Origin: Lepidodermella squamata
Lineage: Eukaryota > Gastrotricha
Direction of reading: 5' to 3'
DNA length: 64,000 bases
NCBI GenBank assembly: GCA_047495785.1
Contig: JBLDXI010000019.1
Location: 1,798,001 to 1,862,000, forward strand
A program made the position numbers and the translations under genes. The notes beneath the pieces were generated by a model. It searched no databases, was not told where the DNA came from, and saw nothing but the letters and a program-made list of their open reading frames with translations. Positions 55,245-64,000 of the stretch are shown in pieces. Numbering within the stretch: the stretch's first letter is position 1; the number at the start of each line of letters is the position of its first letter.

Positions 55245-58200
55245 ATGCTTTTTATTGTCGCATTGATTTTCGCTTTACTGCCGACAATTGAAGGCGGAAC
55301 ATTTTTCAGAAGGTACCCGGGAAATAAACTAGTGGCGGTGGCCAATAGCGGGCTCAGTAACCTGAACAGCTTCATCATATCAGGTATCACTACAGCGAAC
55401 GAAGAGTCGATTTGTACGTCATTATGCGGAGCTGATCGTCGATGCCAGGCGATCCAGTTTCAGAAATCGACCAAAGCCTGCAATCTCTTCAATATATCTC
55501 ACGAAGGATCAAGTACAGCCGGGCTTTCAGAAGACCCAGACTTCATTGTGTCCACTGTCACGCTACAAAGCAAGGTTGCAAGATCAAACCAATGTTTAAC
55601 ATCGACCTGCAGCAATGCCTGGTATTTTGATGCTATCAAGCAAATGGCAGGAAAACCAACCTGCCTTAATGCTGCTGATGCTCTATCGTTCACCAATCCA
55701 ATCGAAACCTTAGACTACGACACATCTTACCTAAGCGATCTAGCGTACAGCTCGAGCTCATCAACTTGGAACACGGCCATCAATCAGCCATCCGATGCCC
55801 CAGCTTTCGGTCGAATAACTGGAGGCCATCTTTCTCGAGCATGCTTAGCCTCTGGTTCTGCAGTTGGTAGCTGGTTCAAAGTCGATTTTCAACGCTACGT
55901 ATGGCTGACTCAGCTTTGGTACAAGTGCACGGACAGCTCTTGCATCCCGCAATTTTCAATGGATTCAAGCCTAGACGATGTTTACTACAGACCGATAACC
56001 CAAGGCCGTGGCCAGAAGCTGGTAAGGATTCGATGCATGGCTGAATGCTACCAATCGTTGATTTTTTGTTTCAGTTAATCAACGGCTTGCCAGGTTCAAC
56101 AGTTTCCTATCAACGGTTCGCGCCTGTTCTAACTCGATATATTCGCATATCAGCCACTATCGCGAATGGGACATTGTACTGCGCGAATTTTAGATTCGAT
56201 GGATGCCCGGCTACTTGCATGGAACCACTTGGTATAGAGAGTGGTGATATAGCAAAAAGCCAGTTGACAACTCCGAGTACGACATCAACCTCGTTCTTCT
56301 TCCGCCTGAACTGGGGCATGGCTGGTACGAATAATCCGTCGAATCTCATCGTCGACCTTCGCAGGCAAACGATAGTCAACGCAATTGAAGTCCAAGGCTG
56401 CAAAAACATGTCGGCCTGGGCGACGTCGTTCTATTTGCAATACAAAGCGAATGACAAGGATAGCTGGGTCGATATCGTTGACAGCATTGGATCGAGAATC
56501 TTTGCCGGGAACTCCAACCCTAATACTGTTGTGGTCTTAAATTTTCCAAAGCCACTGACCGGCCAGTTCTTCAACATAATTCCTGTTCAATTTTCTGGTG
56601 TAGTTTGTTACCGTGTGGAATTACTCGGCTGCAGAAGTAAGTAAATAAAAGCTTGCAATTTCGAAGTATAATGAATGTGTTCCAGATCCACCAAACTACT
56701 TGAAAAATGTTGCCCTCAATGCGAATGTAACAACCCCAGCGTATGACATCAATCCTTTTTCGAAGCTATCTGATCCGTCGGTTATAACTAAACCGAGGAT
56801 AATTCGGCGGCAACAGATTCAAAATTGCACTCGAATAATTCCAAGTGCAATGGGCGGTCGACCGTACGTTACCATCGATTTGGGATCGACTATGACGATG
56901 ACCTCTGTCGAGATCGCGACGCCAACTTTACCAGCACTAGTTACTCTGAATCCCGATGGCTTATGGCTGTTCGATATTCTAAGAGGCGGCGACGATTTGT
57001 CTATAAATGCCAATCACGCTATATTTTCTCCCCAACTTCGTTATGGGCCTGGCATCGATGGCAGAGCTTTAGGATCTCTTCAGTGGAGTGGTCTCGAAAG
57101 ATTCGTACTGGTTCGAACTAACAACATCAGCGCACTGGACATTGGCAATGGATGGACCTTTGCGATGTGGGTGTTTTATGGAAACGCATCCGGCGATGTT
57201 TTCCTCATGAGAAACATGTTTAACAATAAGTAAGTTTTAATTGTTGATACTTAGGCATAATTTAAATCGCGGTACGTTTGCAGTCAATTGAGGCTTAATA
57301 TCAAAATTCTTGCGAGCAATGGAGCTATCAAAGTGGATTATGCATCAAATTCTACAACCTCATGGGCCTGGCCTGTGAATAATGTTATCGTGCCTGTTAA
57401 TCGATGGTTCTTCTTCGTGTTGTCATTCGACTGCTCGACTGGCATAGCTAGAATCTTCATAGACAACTACGATCGAGGGATCGCTCAAGTGGGGTGTAAC
57501 GCTGACAGCTTCAGATTGTCGCAGTATTTCATGATCCATGGACCGTGGAATGGGCGGATTGCATGCATGCAGTTCTATCAACGTGGCCTCGACCATTCTG
57601 AAATCGAGCAAGCTAGCACATGCCCATGGCTGAGTGAGTTATTATCGCAACCTTACATCAGTAATTTCTCTAAATATTCCTCTTAGCCCCACCTCCTGTC
57701 GCTATATTCCCCTTGAATTGTTCCGTTGAAGACCTTACCGGCCTCGGGGCTAGCTTTTCAGTAAATGGCAATCCACAGTGCTCGAAACTGTACGGTTTCA
57801 GTGCCAGGTAATTTGAAAAATATGGGAAAAAGATTGTTTATCGACCGCAATTACAGTGCCTGGAGCTTCCCAGCATCTACTGATTTTCTTAGCATGCCCA
57901 TCACTACTACACCGGCTAATGTGATGAACCTCCAGTACGCTTTCACAGTAACCTTACAAGTCATGCCTACAACTATGGCGAACGGCACCTTCATGGGCTG
58001 GTTCTATGATGAAACAAATGCCACGGTTTACCTTGGAGTGCAAAACGGTTATTTGGTCGCAGGGTTCCGCTGCAAGAACGGAGTGGGCGGAGGAAATTTC
58101 AACGTGACATCAAATCGTCTTTTGATGCTGAACAGCTGGTCCTTTGTCACGCTGATGTACCACCCGAACAAGAACCCTGTTTTTCAGATCTTTCAAGAGG

Positions 58201-60922
58201 CAGAACAAGTAGCATATATCTCTGGGATCGCCTGCTTGAGCGGCCTAGAAACATCGACAAACACCTTTAGAATAGGACGAGTGCCGGGTATTAACGTGGC
58301 CTGTTTGCTGGTATTTCGGAACTCAATAATATTCGCTCGAAAACAGCTGTATTCACTTAAAAGATGTCCAATCACGTCAACTCCTGATATGATATCTGTT
58401 TTCAACAGCCCACTGGACTACTCTTTCGGACGAATTGCACTTGAAGATGCGGCAAATCCTATAAAAGCTGGAACCTCGTTTGTTGCTGGGCTAAAGTTTC
58501 CTTCAGCGTTTCCTTACACAACAGATGAAACGATGAGCTTCGGTGCCTACCCTGCAAATTCCAACAACTTCTACTATTCCGACCAGGCGAACATGCTCTT
58601 CGGCTTGGGAGTTGGCAACGCAACTTCTTACACAGCTGCTGTATTTTATTACAGTAGAGAAACGACGAGTGGCGTATATATCCCTGTCATGAATGTAGCC
58701 GAAACGGGAACTAATTACGCGAAATATACTATCACCCTACAAACACCAAATACGATCAAATACGAAGCTTGCATGTCTGTTGGCGGTACGGGAACTTGGT
58801 ATCGGCCTAATGCCGTGAATATTTCTTCACCCTCTACAACCTGGCAGCATCACTTGATGACTTTCGATTTGACACCAGGAACCATGAAATACGAGAACTA
58901 CCTTGATGGTTCTATGATGGTATCAGTTCCTTTGCCGGATTCGAAGCCACTTTCGACAACCCGGTTATATCTCGGACGAGATGTCTACTATAATTATCGG
59001 GCTAATGGGGACTACGCTTGCTTGTCAGTTTTTCAGGGATATTTGAATCAATACTTGGCTGCTGATGTCTCAACTCAATGTCCTGGCCCAACAATGCGTG
59101 AGTATTCGTATAAACCAAAGCCTAGTTATTGATGGTGACAGTTTTTGTAGTGCAAGGTCATGTTTGCGAAACTGATCTTACTTCGAAAAGTAATGCATTC
59201 TCGACGTCTCAGAGTCAACTGTACAAATCGGCAGCGAATGTAACGTACAATCAATATCGTTTAAACAACAAATGGGTTGGTGATCCCAACACCGTTGGTT
59301 CGATTCCTTGTTGTTGGCAGTTTCTCACCAACAATGCCAATCAATACATGCTGTTTGATTACGGCGAATATGTATCCGTTTCTTCGATCGGAACGCAAGG
59401 GGACTACTCAACAGGGAATTACATCTCGAGCTACCAGATCATGAGTTGGATTAATTCGGGCAGATCGGTATGGATTACCATTCCAGGCACAACTACAGTG
59501 AAGGTTTTTGGCTTTGTTGATTGGGCGAGTGGAAAATCAATGTTCTCGTTTTCATTCGCAGACATTCACTGCTAACTTTGACGCAGATACAATAGTGTGG
59601 AATTTCTTTCGACCGCACTTGAGCACTAGATGCCTACGGTTGTATCCAATAACTTACTACGGTGGCATGACATGGAGGGTAATGGTTCGTGGATGTCCAG
59701 GTTAATTAACGCTTTTGCTAGTTCCTTTGAAATTGTTAAAAAGTTTGTCTGACGGCTAGATTTTTCGTGCAAAGGAGAACTCAATGATTTTTCGGCAGGT
59801 TTCTCATCAAACACAGCACCTAGTAAGTACTTATTAAGAACGTGTATTCATTATCCTGAATTTTCCAATTTCACAGACTCGAGACCAGATATACACAGCG
59901 GTTATGATTGGATACCTTCTAGTACCGACAGCGAGCCATTCTATGACATAAAGTTCACCATGTTGAGAATAATCACGGTCATTCTTGTTCAGTGTGGAAC
60001 AAGCAAAACTGCGTGGATAACAAAATATCACGTGCTGACTTCTCTGGACGGGAATATTTGGACGCCTTACACTTATCCAAATAACGGATCTCGCCTGCGA
60101 ATTTTAGATGGTCCTAATGCCGCTATCAATCCTAATCCTATGACCAGTTACTTGAAGCCGCCAATATTGGCTACGGCTCTTAGGATCTATGTGGATGAAT
60201 TTGTTACAGCGCCTATTGCCAGATTCGGCTTAAGAAGCTGTCTTTACAGCGACTATACATTCGCCGGCGAATCTATGAATATTCGAGTTGGGACCACTCC
60301 ACCCGCAAGCGCGACTGCAGCCGACTCGCAACAGGCTTGCGGGCATCCTACCAATCGAATAACGATGCCATACAACGTGCGTTACTCGATCCCCTGCATA
60401 AAACCGGTCACCGGGCGTTATGTGACGATAGTAACTGCCACAATCGACAGTTCGATGGAAATTTGCCAGGTTTCAGCTTACAACGACAATGCGACTGATT
60501 TTGCAGAGTACAAAACGGTCACAACTAACAACTCGGCTGTGACAGCGGCAAATTTGCTGGCTATGACCACTCCTGGGTCGGCAACAGCAATGGTAACGCT
60601 GACTTCGGGCTGGCTACAAGTTGATCTTGGCAGAGCTATTTCAGTGTCCAAAATTGTCACTGTCACAACATCCGTTGGCAGTTGGCCTACGAACACTTGG
60701 CCGATGACGATGAGATTAACATTCCGCGTCGGCAACACTCCTGGACCTGCAATAACTCAAAACGATATTTGTGACGTTTGGACTGGTGGTTTGAGGGCAC
60801 CGAACATAGTTCCAGGGCAATCAATCACTGGCCACTGCACGCCGCCGTTACTTGGACGCTACGCCAGCGTGGAAAAAGATGGCAACGGCCAAATGCAATT
60901 CACTCGCATTATGGTTTATTGA
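55245..60922 (+). CDS. F5/8C-LamG-fucolectin-type modular secreted protein, paralogue C (complete)
   Basis: Ten exons: 55245-56021, 56075-56636, 56686-57229, 57284-57633, 57687-57807, 57857-59097, 59151-59503, 59562-59700, 59760-59822, 59877-60922; 1,731 residues, in frame throughout. The start at 55245 puts a signal peptide ('MLFIVALIFALLPTIEG') at the N terminus; an in-frame ATG at 55161 is the alternative. Domains: PAN/apple (about 18-100), F5/8C-like (150-300 and 300-446), half fucolectin-like (447-535), LamG-like (535-745, 745-935, 940-1199), F5/8C (1199-1363 and 1363-1490), fucolectin-like (1490-1560 and 1560-1731). No membrane segment, so secreted; a glycan or matrix-binding role is inferred. 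The 54-nt intron at 59823-59876 is absent from A and B. Donors of the 59504 (GTTTTT) and 59701 (GTTAAT) introns are non-consensus. AATAAA at 61190-61195. Confidence 0.9.
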
Positions 60923-61239
60923 AAGCAAGCTTGGAACCTGGATATACTTATCAGCAAACTGAATTCCCTAGAGTAGAAGAATTATATATCTGACTTGGAT
61001 TTTCCATGAGAATCATGTTGAACATGATGTATGCATTTTTCTTAATTCAATCATTATAAATCATTGTTGACGTTGCAAAAATGTTTCAATATTTCTATCG
61101 TGTAAGGTGGAGGGTGGACATAATTTTACTATTTGCCTGTAGGGTGTAGGGCAAATTATCATTAAAACTGATATCTCTTCATTTTTCGAAATAAAATAAA
61201 TATCACCACTGGTACTTCATTTCAAGTATTCGGCGAGAA
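60923..61239. other. 3' flank of paralogue C
   Basis: Polyadenylation signal at 61190-61195. No other feature. Confidence 0.45.
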
Positions 61240-61500
61240 TTATCCGCCTTTCAGAAACATGTTTTGCAAGCTGATGACAGGTGACTCGAACGCTACTGAC
61301 AAAACAACGGCAACCAAACTGGAGAGCATCACAACTGAACAGTAGATATAGGCCTGAGTGACATCGGTTGAATGAAACGGTCGCCGACTTGTTTGGGCGT
61401 AGAATACTATCACCAACTCCAATGTGACAAACCTGTGGTCGAACCCATTCTGCCTCTTGAAGAAGCGCCGCCAAAAACGCCAATGGTTGCATTTTTTCAA
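61240..61500 (-). pseudogene. Possible GABA-B-type receptor fragment
   Basis: One minus-strand frame encodes 'IVFYAQTSRR' followed about 15 residues later by 'YCSVVMLSSLVAVVLSVAFESP', which matches the pattern of TM5 end, ICL3, TM6 and ECL3 in GABA-B receptors (for example the 'VYSLRSRR' to 'ISLFAVAWLTVIALQEP' stretch of receptor 5). The frame closes before TM7 and no upstream exons were found, so it is probably a gene relic. It could be chance, because hydrophobic segments align easily. Confidence 0.35.
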
Positions 61501-62058
61501 GGTTTTTGCGCTTTCAGGTCGCTATCAGGTCGCCTAGCGGTAGAAAACCCACGGTTACACAGGCATTTTTATCAATTTCTGGATACGTTCGACTGTTCTC
61601 TACCAGGTAAACCGAAAATTTCATGGAAACATCCACAAAAAGCTCAGTATATTTGTTGGTCAATTGTCCAGTGCATTCATTTTTTTCACAAAATTGCGAG
61701 CCAAGTATATTTTATAGTATTATGCGCGCGCGTAGTACTGTTTATAGTGCGCAGAACTCCGTATACGCGCTAGTAGCCCTGCATGCTTTTATGTATGTCG
61801 CAGAGTTTTTTGAGCGTGTATGGGATCGGTCTGTTATAGCGTAAAACCATCGATATTCAGTTAAATTAAAAGCATAGAGAAAGTAGTGATCTATGATTGA
61901 AAGTCGTTTTGTACATTCATCTAAGATCTATAAGAATAAGGCATTAAGGATTATTCCTTAACGGTGTCGAGGGCGGAAACGAGATTTCGGCCTGCTGAAA
62001 ATGCTTGAGGGCGTCCGAAGCGAAGCCCGACGGTATTTTCAAGGGCGGAAATCGAGTA
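61501..62058. other. Intergenic
   Basis: No gene recognised. A CG-alternating palindromic patch near 61721-61745. Confidence 0.35.
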
Positions 62059-62361
62059 ATGCCTGACGACTACGGCGAAGACGTCGACAATCAATCTCCT
62101 CCGTCCTCGTCATCATCGAGTAGCTCACAAGCTCGAGCCAACAGCCAGTCAAATCCGGTTCTTGTCAACGGGCCAAATTCGTCTATATTCGTAATCGGCG
62201 GGCCAGCTTCTAGGAAGACAGTAAGTACCGACAAGAGTAAGCAGCAGGCTGTTCTAGCTGGAGGCGCATTTGGCGCAGCTGTAGCAGGCAGCGGCAGCTC
62301 GTTCAAAGTCCCAACGCAGCCACGGCGCCACACTACAACCCAAAGCGAAGACGACACTTGA
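62059..62361 (+). CDS. Hypothetical small Ser/Asn/Gln-rich protein or terminal exon
   Basis: ATG at 62059 opens 100 codons with a poly-serine run (residues about 14-21), 'SIFVIGGPASRKTVS' and a Gly/Ala-rich segment ('GGAFGAAVAGSGSS'), ending in a polar acidic tail. The composition is low-complexity and no domain is recognised. AATAAA occurs near 62492. It may be a real short protein, the last exon of an unseen gene, or an untranslated region. Confidence 0.35.
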   Translation: MPDDYGEDVDNQSPPSSSSSSSSQARANSQSNPVLVNGPNSSIFVIGGPASRKTVSTDKSKQQAVLAGGAFGAAVAGSGSSFKVPTQPRRHTTTQSEDDT

Positions 62362-62784
62362 AGTTCATAATGTAATGAATGTTTTACTTTTCCCGTGAGG
62401 ATTCATCACTCTTTGACTTTTCGGGAATGTCCGACGAGCCATTGGAATAGTTATAGTTGCAGTACAGGTACCTATATTGTGCGCGGCGAAGGAAATAAAA
62501 ATAATTGAAGCGTCTTAATTATCATTAGTTTTCATTACGCTCGAATATTCTGCTTTCTAACCATGTCTGCGCCACATACATTTCGTGGCTTCAAGGCAAA
62601 ATTCGCGGGCTAATCATCGTCTGGTTAGGTAATTTTTTCAGCTCGTCCGCTCGAAGTTTTACAGGCTTTTCAGCACGAACACGCCCCTCACTTGTTATTG
62701 CTTATAGATGCGCTTACGGCGTACGTCTGTAATTAAAAATAGGCGATCTAAGACAGATTCGACACTTTTCATTCCAAAGCAGTC
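62362..62784. other. Intergenic upstream of receptor 7
   Basis: AATAAA near 62492. No other feature recognised; the promoter of the next gene should be here. Confidence 0.4.
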
Positions 62785-64000
62785 ATGTTTTTTCTGACAT
62801 TCTTTGCTCTGCTTACCGCAGCCGCCCTTCCGATCACTTGCGAAATCATTAGAAAACCTTTCACTCTCCGAATTCCTTTCCTCGCTCCGGTTTCTGGCTC
62901 CGTAACACCAATGGGAGGTCTATGCACGATTCCTATCGAATTGCTAGCTAAAACAGTAAATTCTAACCCGAATATTCTTCCCAACTACAACATCGTCGTC
63001 GATTTCTACGATGATCAATGCACAAATTACGTCGGTGTCAACCGAGTGATGAAGTTCTACTCAGATTCTCAACCCAACCCTGTGTCATTTGTTGACCAAA
63101 TCTACGGTAACTTCATGGTTCCCTACAACGCTAGTTCAATAGAAGAAATCTCGGCAGAAACCATTCAGCCACCCATTTTTGTCGGTTCGGTGTGTTCTGG
63201 GGTGTGTAAGACTACTGCACTGTTCATGGGAGAGTTGAGCGTTATCAACGTAGCATTCGGCTGCAATGATCCGAGCATAACCCAAAAGCGAGCTCAATAC
63301 CCGAATTTTTACCGGTATCTCCCATCGCTGGAGAAATACGGCGCCGCAAGGGTCCAGTTCGTCAAGTCGATGGGATGGAAGAAAGTAGCTATTATCACCG
63401 ATTCCTTACCTTACTCGCAGTTTGATACCGTCGGAGTTATGAAGTTACTTCAAGCCGCGAAGATCGAGATTGCATCGGAGGAGTTCTACCTAGACGATCC
63501 TACTGAAGCCATCCTACGACTCAAGCAGTCTGGGGCAAGAGTTTTCTTCGCAAACTGCTATATCAGTAGCTGCCCATTCCTAGCCTGTGCCGCTTATAAC
63601 GCGGGTCTTTACGGGCCGAAATACGTCTGGATTTTGAAGTCCGAAGTTAATCTGGCAAACACGGGGTTGAACCGGCCGACAGGGTGCTCAGCTGAGATGC
63701 AATTAACAGTAGCTGAACGGTCCTTTCACATCGGGGCAGATGTAGCTGGCGATGCTTATCTAGACGCTGTAACTGAAGTTGGGCTGTCTCATCGAGACAT
63801 TATCGCTGAGTTGAAGAATCGCATTCCAGCTGTCGAAAATTCGTCCCTATATCCATGGAGGTCAACATGCTTCGAACAGGTCCATGGCGCTGTTAACATG
63901 CTCGATATGGTTGAGAAGAAGCTAAATGCTCAGAATCTAACAATTCGGGACTTTTATATAGGACCCAGCGCCACCAAGTCGAAGCAAGCCGAACTGAGGG
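62785..64000 (+). CDS. GABA-B-type class C GPCR, Venus flytrap part (receptor 7, 3' truncated)
   Basis: An open frame runs from the ATG at 62785 to the window end (405 codons). Signal peptide 'MFFLTFFALLTAAALPITC', then a flytrap domain with 'ILPNYNIVVDFYDDQC', the pocket stretch 'FGCNDPSITQKRAQYPNFYRY', 'GWKKVAIITDS' and 'AGLYGPKYVWILKSE', the last very close to the 'KKYVW' signature of GABA-B receptors. It is closer to receptor 2 than to the long-loop subgroup. The membrane part lies beyond the window, so loop and tail cannot be judged. Confidence 0.88.
   Translation, partial: MFFLTFFALLTAAALPITCEIIRKPFTLRIPFLAPVSGSVTPMGGLCTIPIELLAKTVNSNPNILPNYNIVVDFYDDQCTNYVGVNRVMKFYSDSQPNPVSFVDQIYGNFMVPYNASSIEEISAETIQPPIFVGSVCSGVCKTTALFMGELSVINVAFGCNDPSITQKRAQYPNFYRYLPSLEKYGAARVQFVKSMGWKKVAIITDSLPYSQFDTVGVMKLLQAAKIEIASEEFYLDDPTEAILRLKQSGARVFFANCYISSCPFLACAAYNAGLYGPKYVWILKSEVNLANTGLNRPTGCSAEMQLTVAERSFHIGADVAGDAYLDAVTEVGLSHRDIIAELKNRIPAVENSSLYPWRSTCFEQVHGAVNMLDMVEKKLNAQNLTIRDFYIGPSATKSKQAELR

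Noticed and set aside
1-64000. CRISPR arrays, bacterial operons, viral genes, rRNA
   Set aside because: None seen: no regularly spaced repeats, spliced metazoan genes throughout, no ribosomal RNA motifs and no viral polymerase or capsid domains recognised.

Overview
This is nuclear DNA from an animal with a compact genome. The genes are spliced, most introns are only 48-60 nt, acceptors are variable (CAG, TAG and also AAG), AATAAA signals lie shortly after many stop codons, and the proteins are typical of metazoans: GABA-B-type class C GPCRs, SLC6 transporters, annexin, an ankyrin/SOCS-box protein, and F5/8C-LamG lectins. I cannot assign a phylum from sequence alone. A local expansion of GABA-B-like receptors recalls sponges and placozoans, but this is an inference.

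Layout. 1-5.4 kb: 3' part of a large F5/8C-LamG-fucolectin-type secreted protein (paralogue A). 5.7-14.8 kb: three GABA-B-like receptor genes, with a small cysteine-rich secreted peptide gene on the minus strand between the first two. 15.2-17.2 kb: a 2-kb DNA element with perfect 22-bp terminal inverted repeats. 18.5 kb: a second gene of the cysteine-rich peptide family. 19.2-20.2 kb: annexin (minus). 20.7-23.1 kb: fourth receptor. 24.3-25.2 kb: aldo-keto reductase. 26.4-32.0 kb: paralogue B of the F5/8C-LamG protein (minus), carrying a 2-nt frameshift. 33.2-35.7 kb: fifth receptor. 36.9-41.1 kb and 48.1-52.9 kb: two paralogous SLC6 transporters most like glycine transporters. Between them lie a divergent sixth receptor (42.4-44.9 kb) and a convergent ankyrin/SOCS-box gene (45.0-46.1 kb). 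55.2-60.9 kb: paralogue C of the F5/8C-LamG protein, complete. 61.2-61.5 kb: what looks like a fragment of another receptor. 62.8 kb to the end: 5' part of a seventh receptor.

The window is dominated by three local families: seven GABA-B-like receptors, three lectin-like giants, and two SLC6 genes. They are interleaved on both strands, which points to repeated local duplication and rearrangement. Four of the receptors (5.7, 12.4, 20.7 and 33.2 kb) form a close subgroup with an unusually long first intracellular loop and little or no cytoplasmic tail. Their ligand-binding domains are very similar at nucleotide level, which suggests gene conversion. The region around the SLC6 genes (36.6-54.6 kb) looks AT-richer, has longer introns, and holds most of the foldback elements. 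The most novel items are the paired 8-cysteine peptide genes with identical architecture, the tailless long-loop receptors, a GC-AG intron conserved in both SLC6 genes, and a 1.3-kb intron present in only one SLC6 gene that carries a nearly perfect TTAA-flanked foldback element.

Exon boundaries were set by aligning paralogues by eye and requiring reading-frame continuity. No computation was run.
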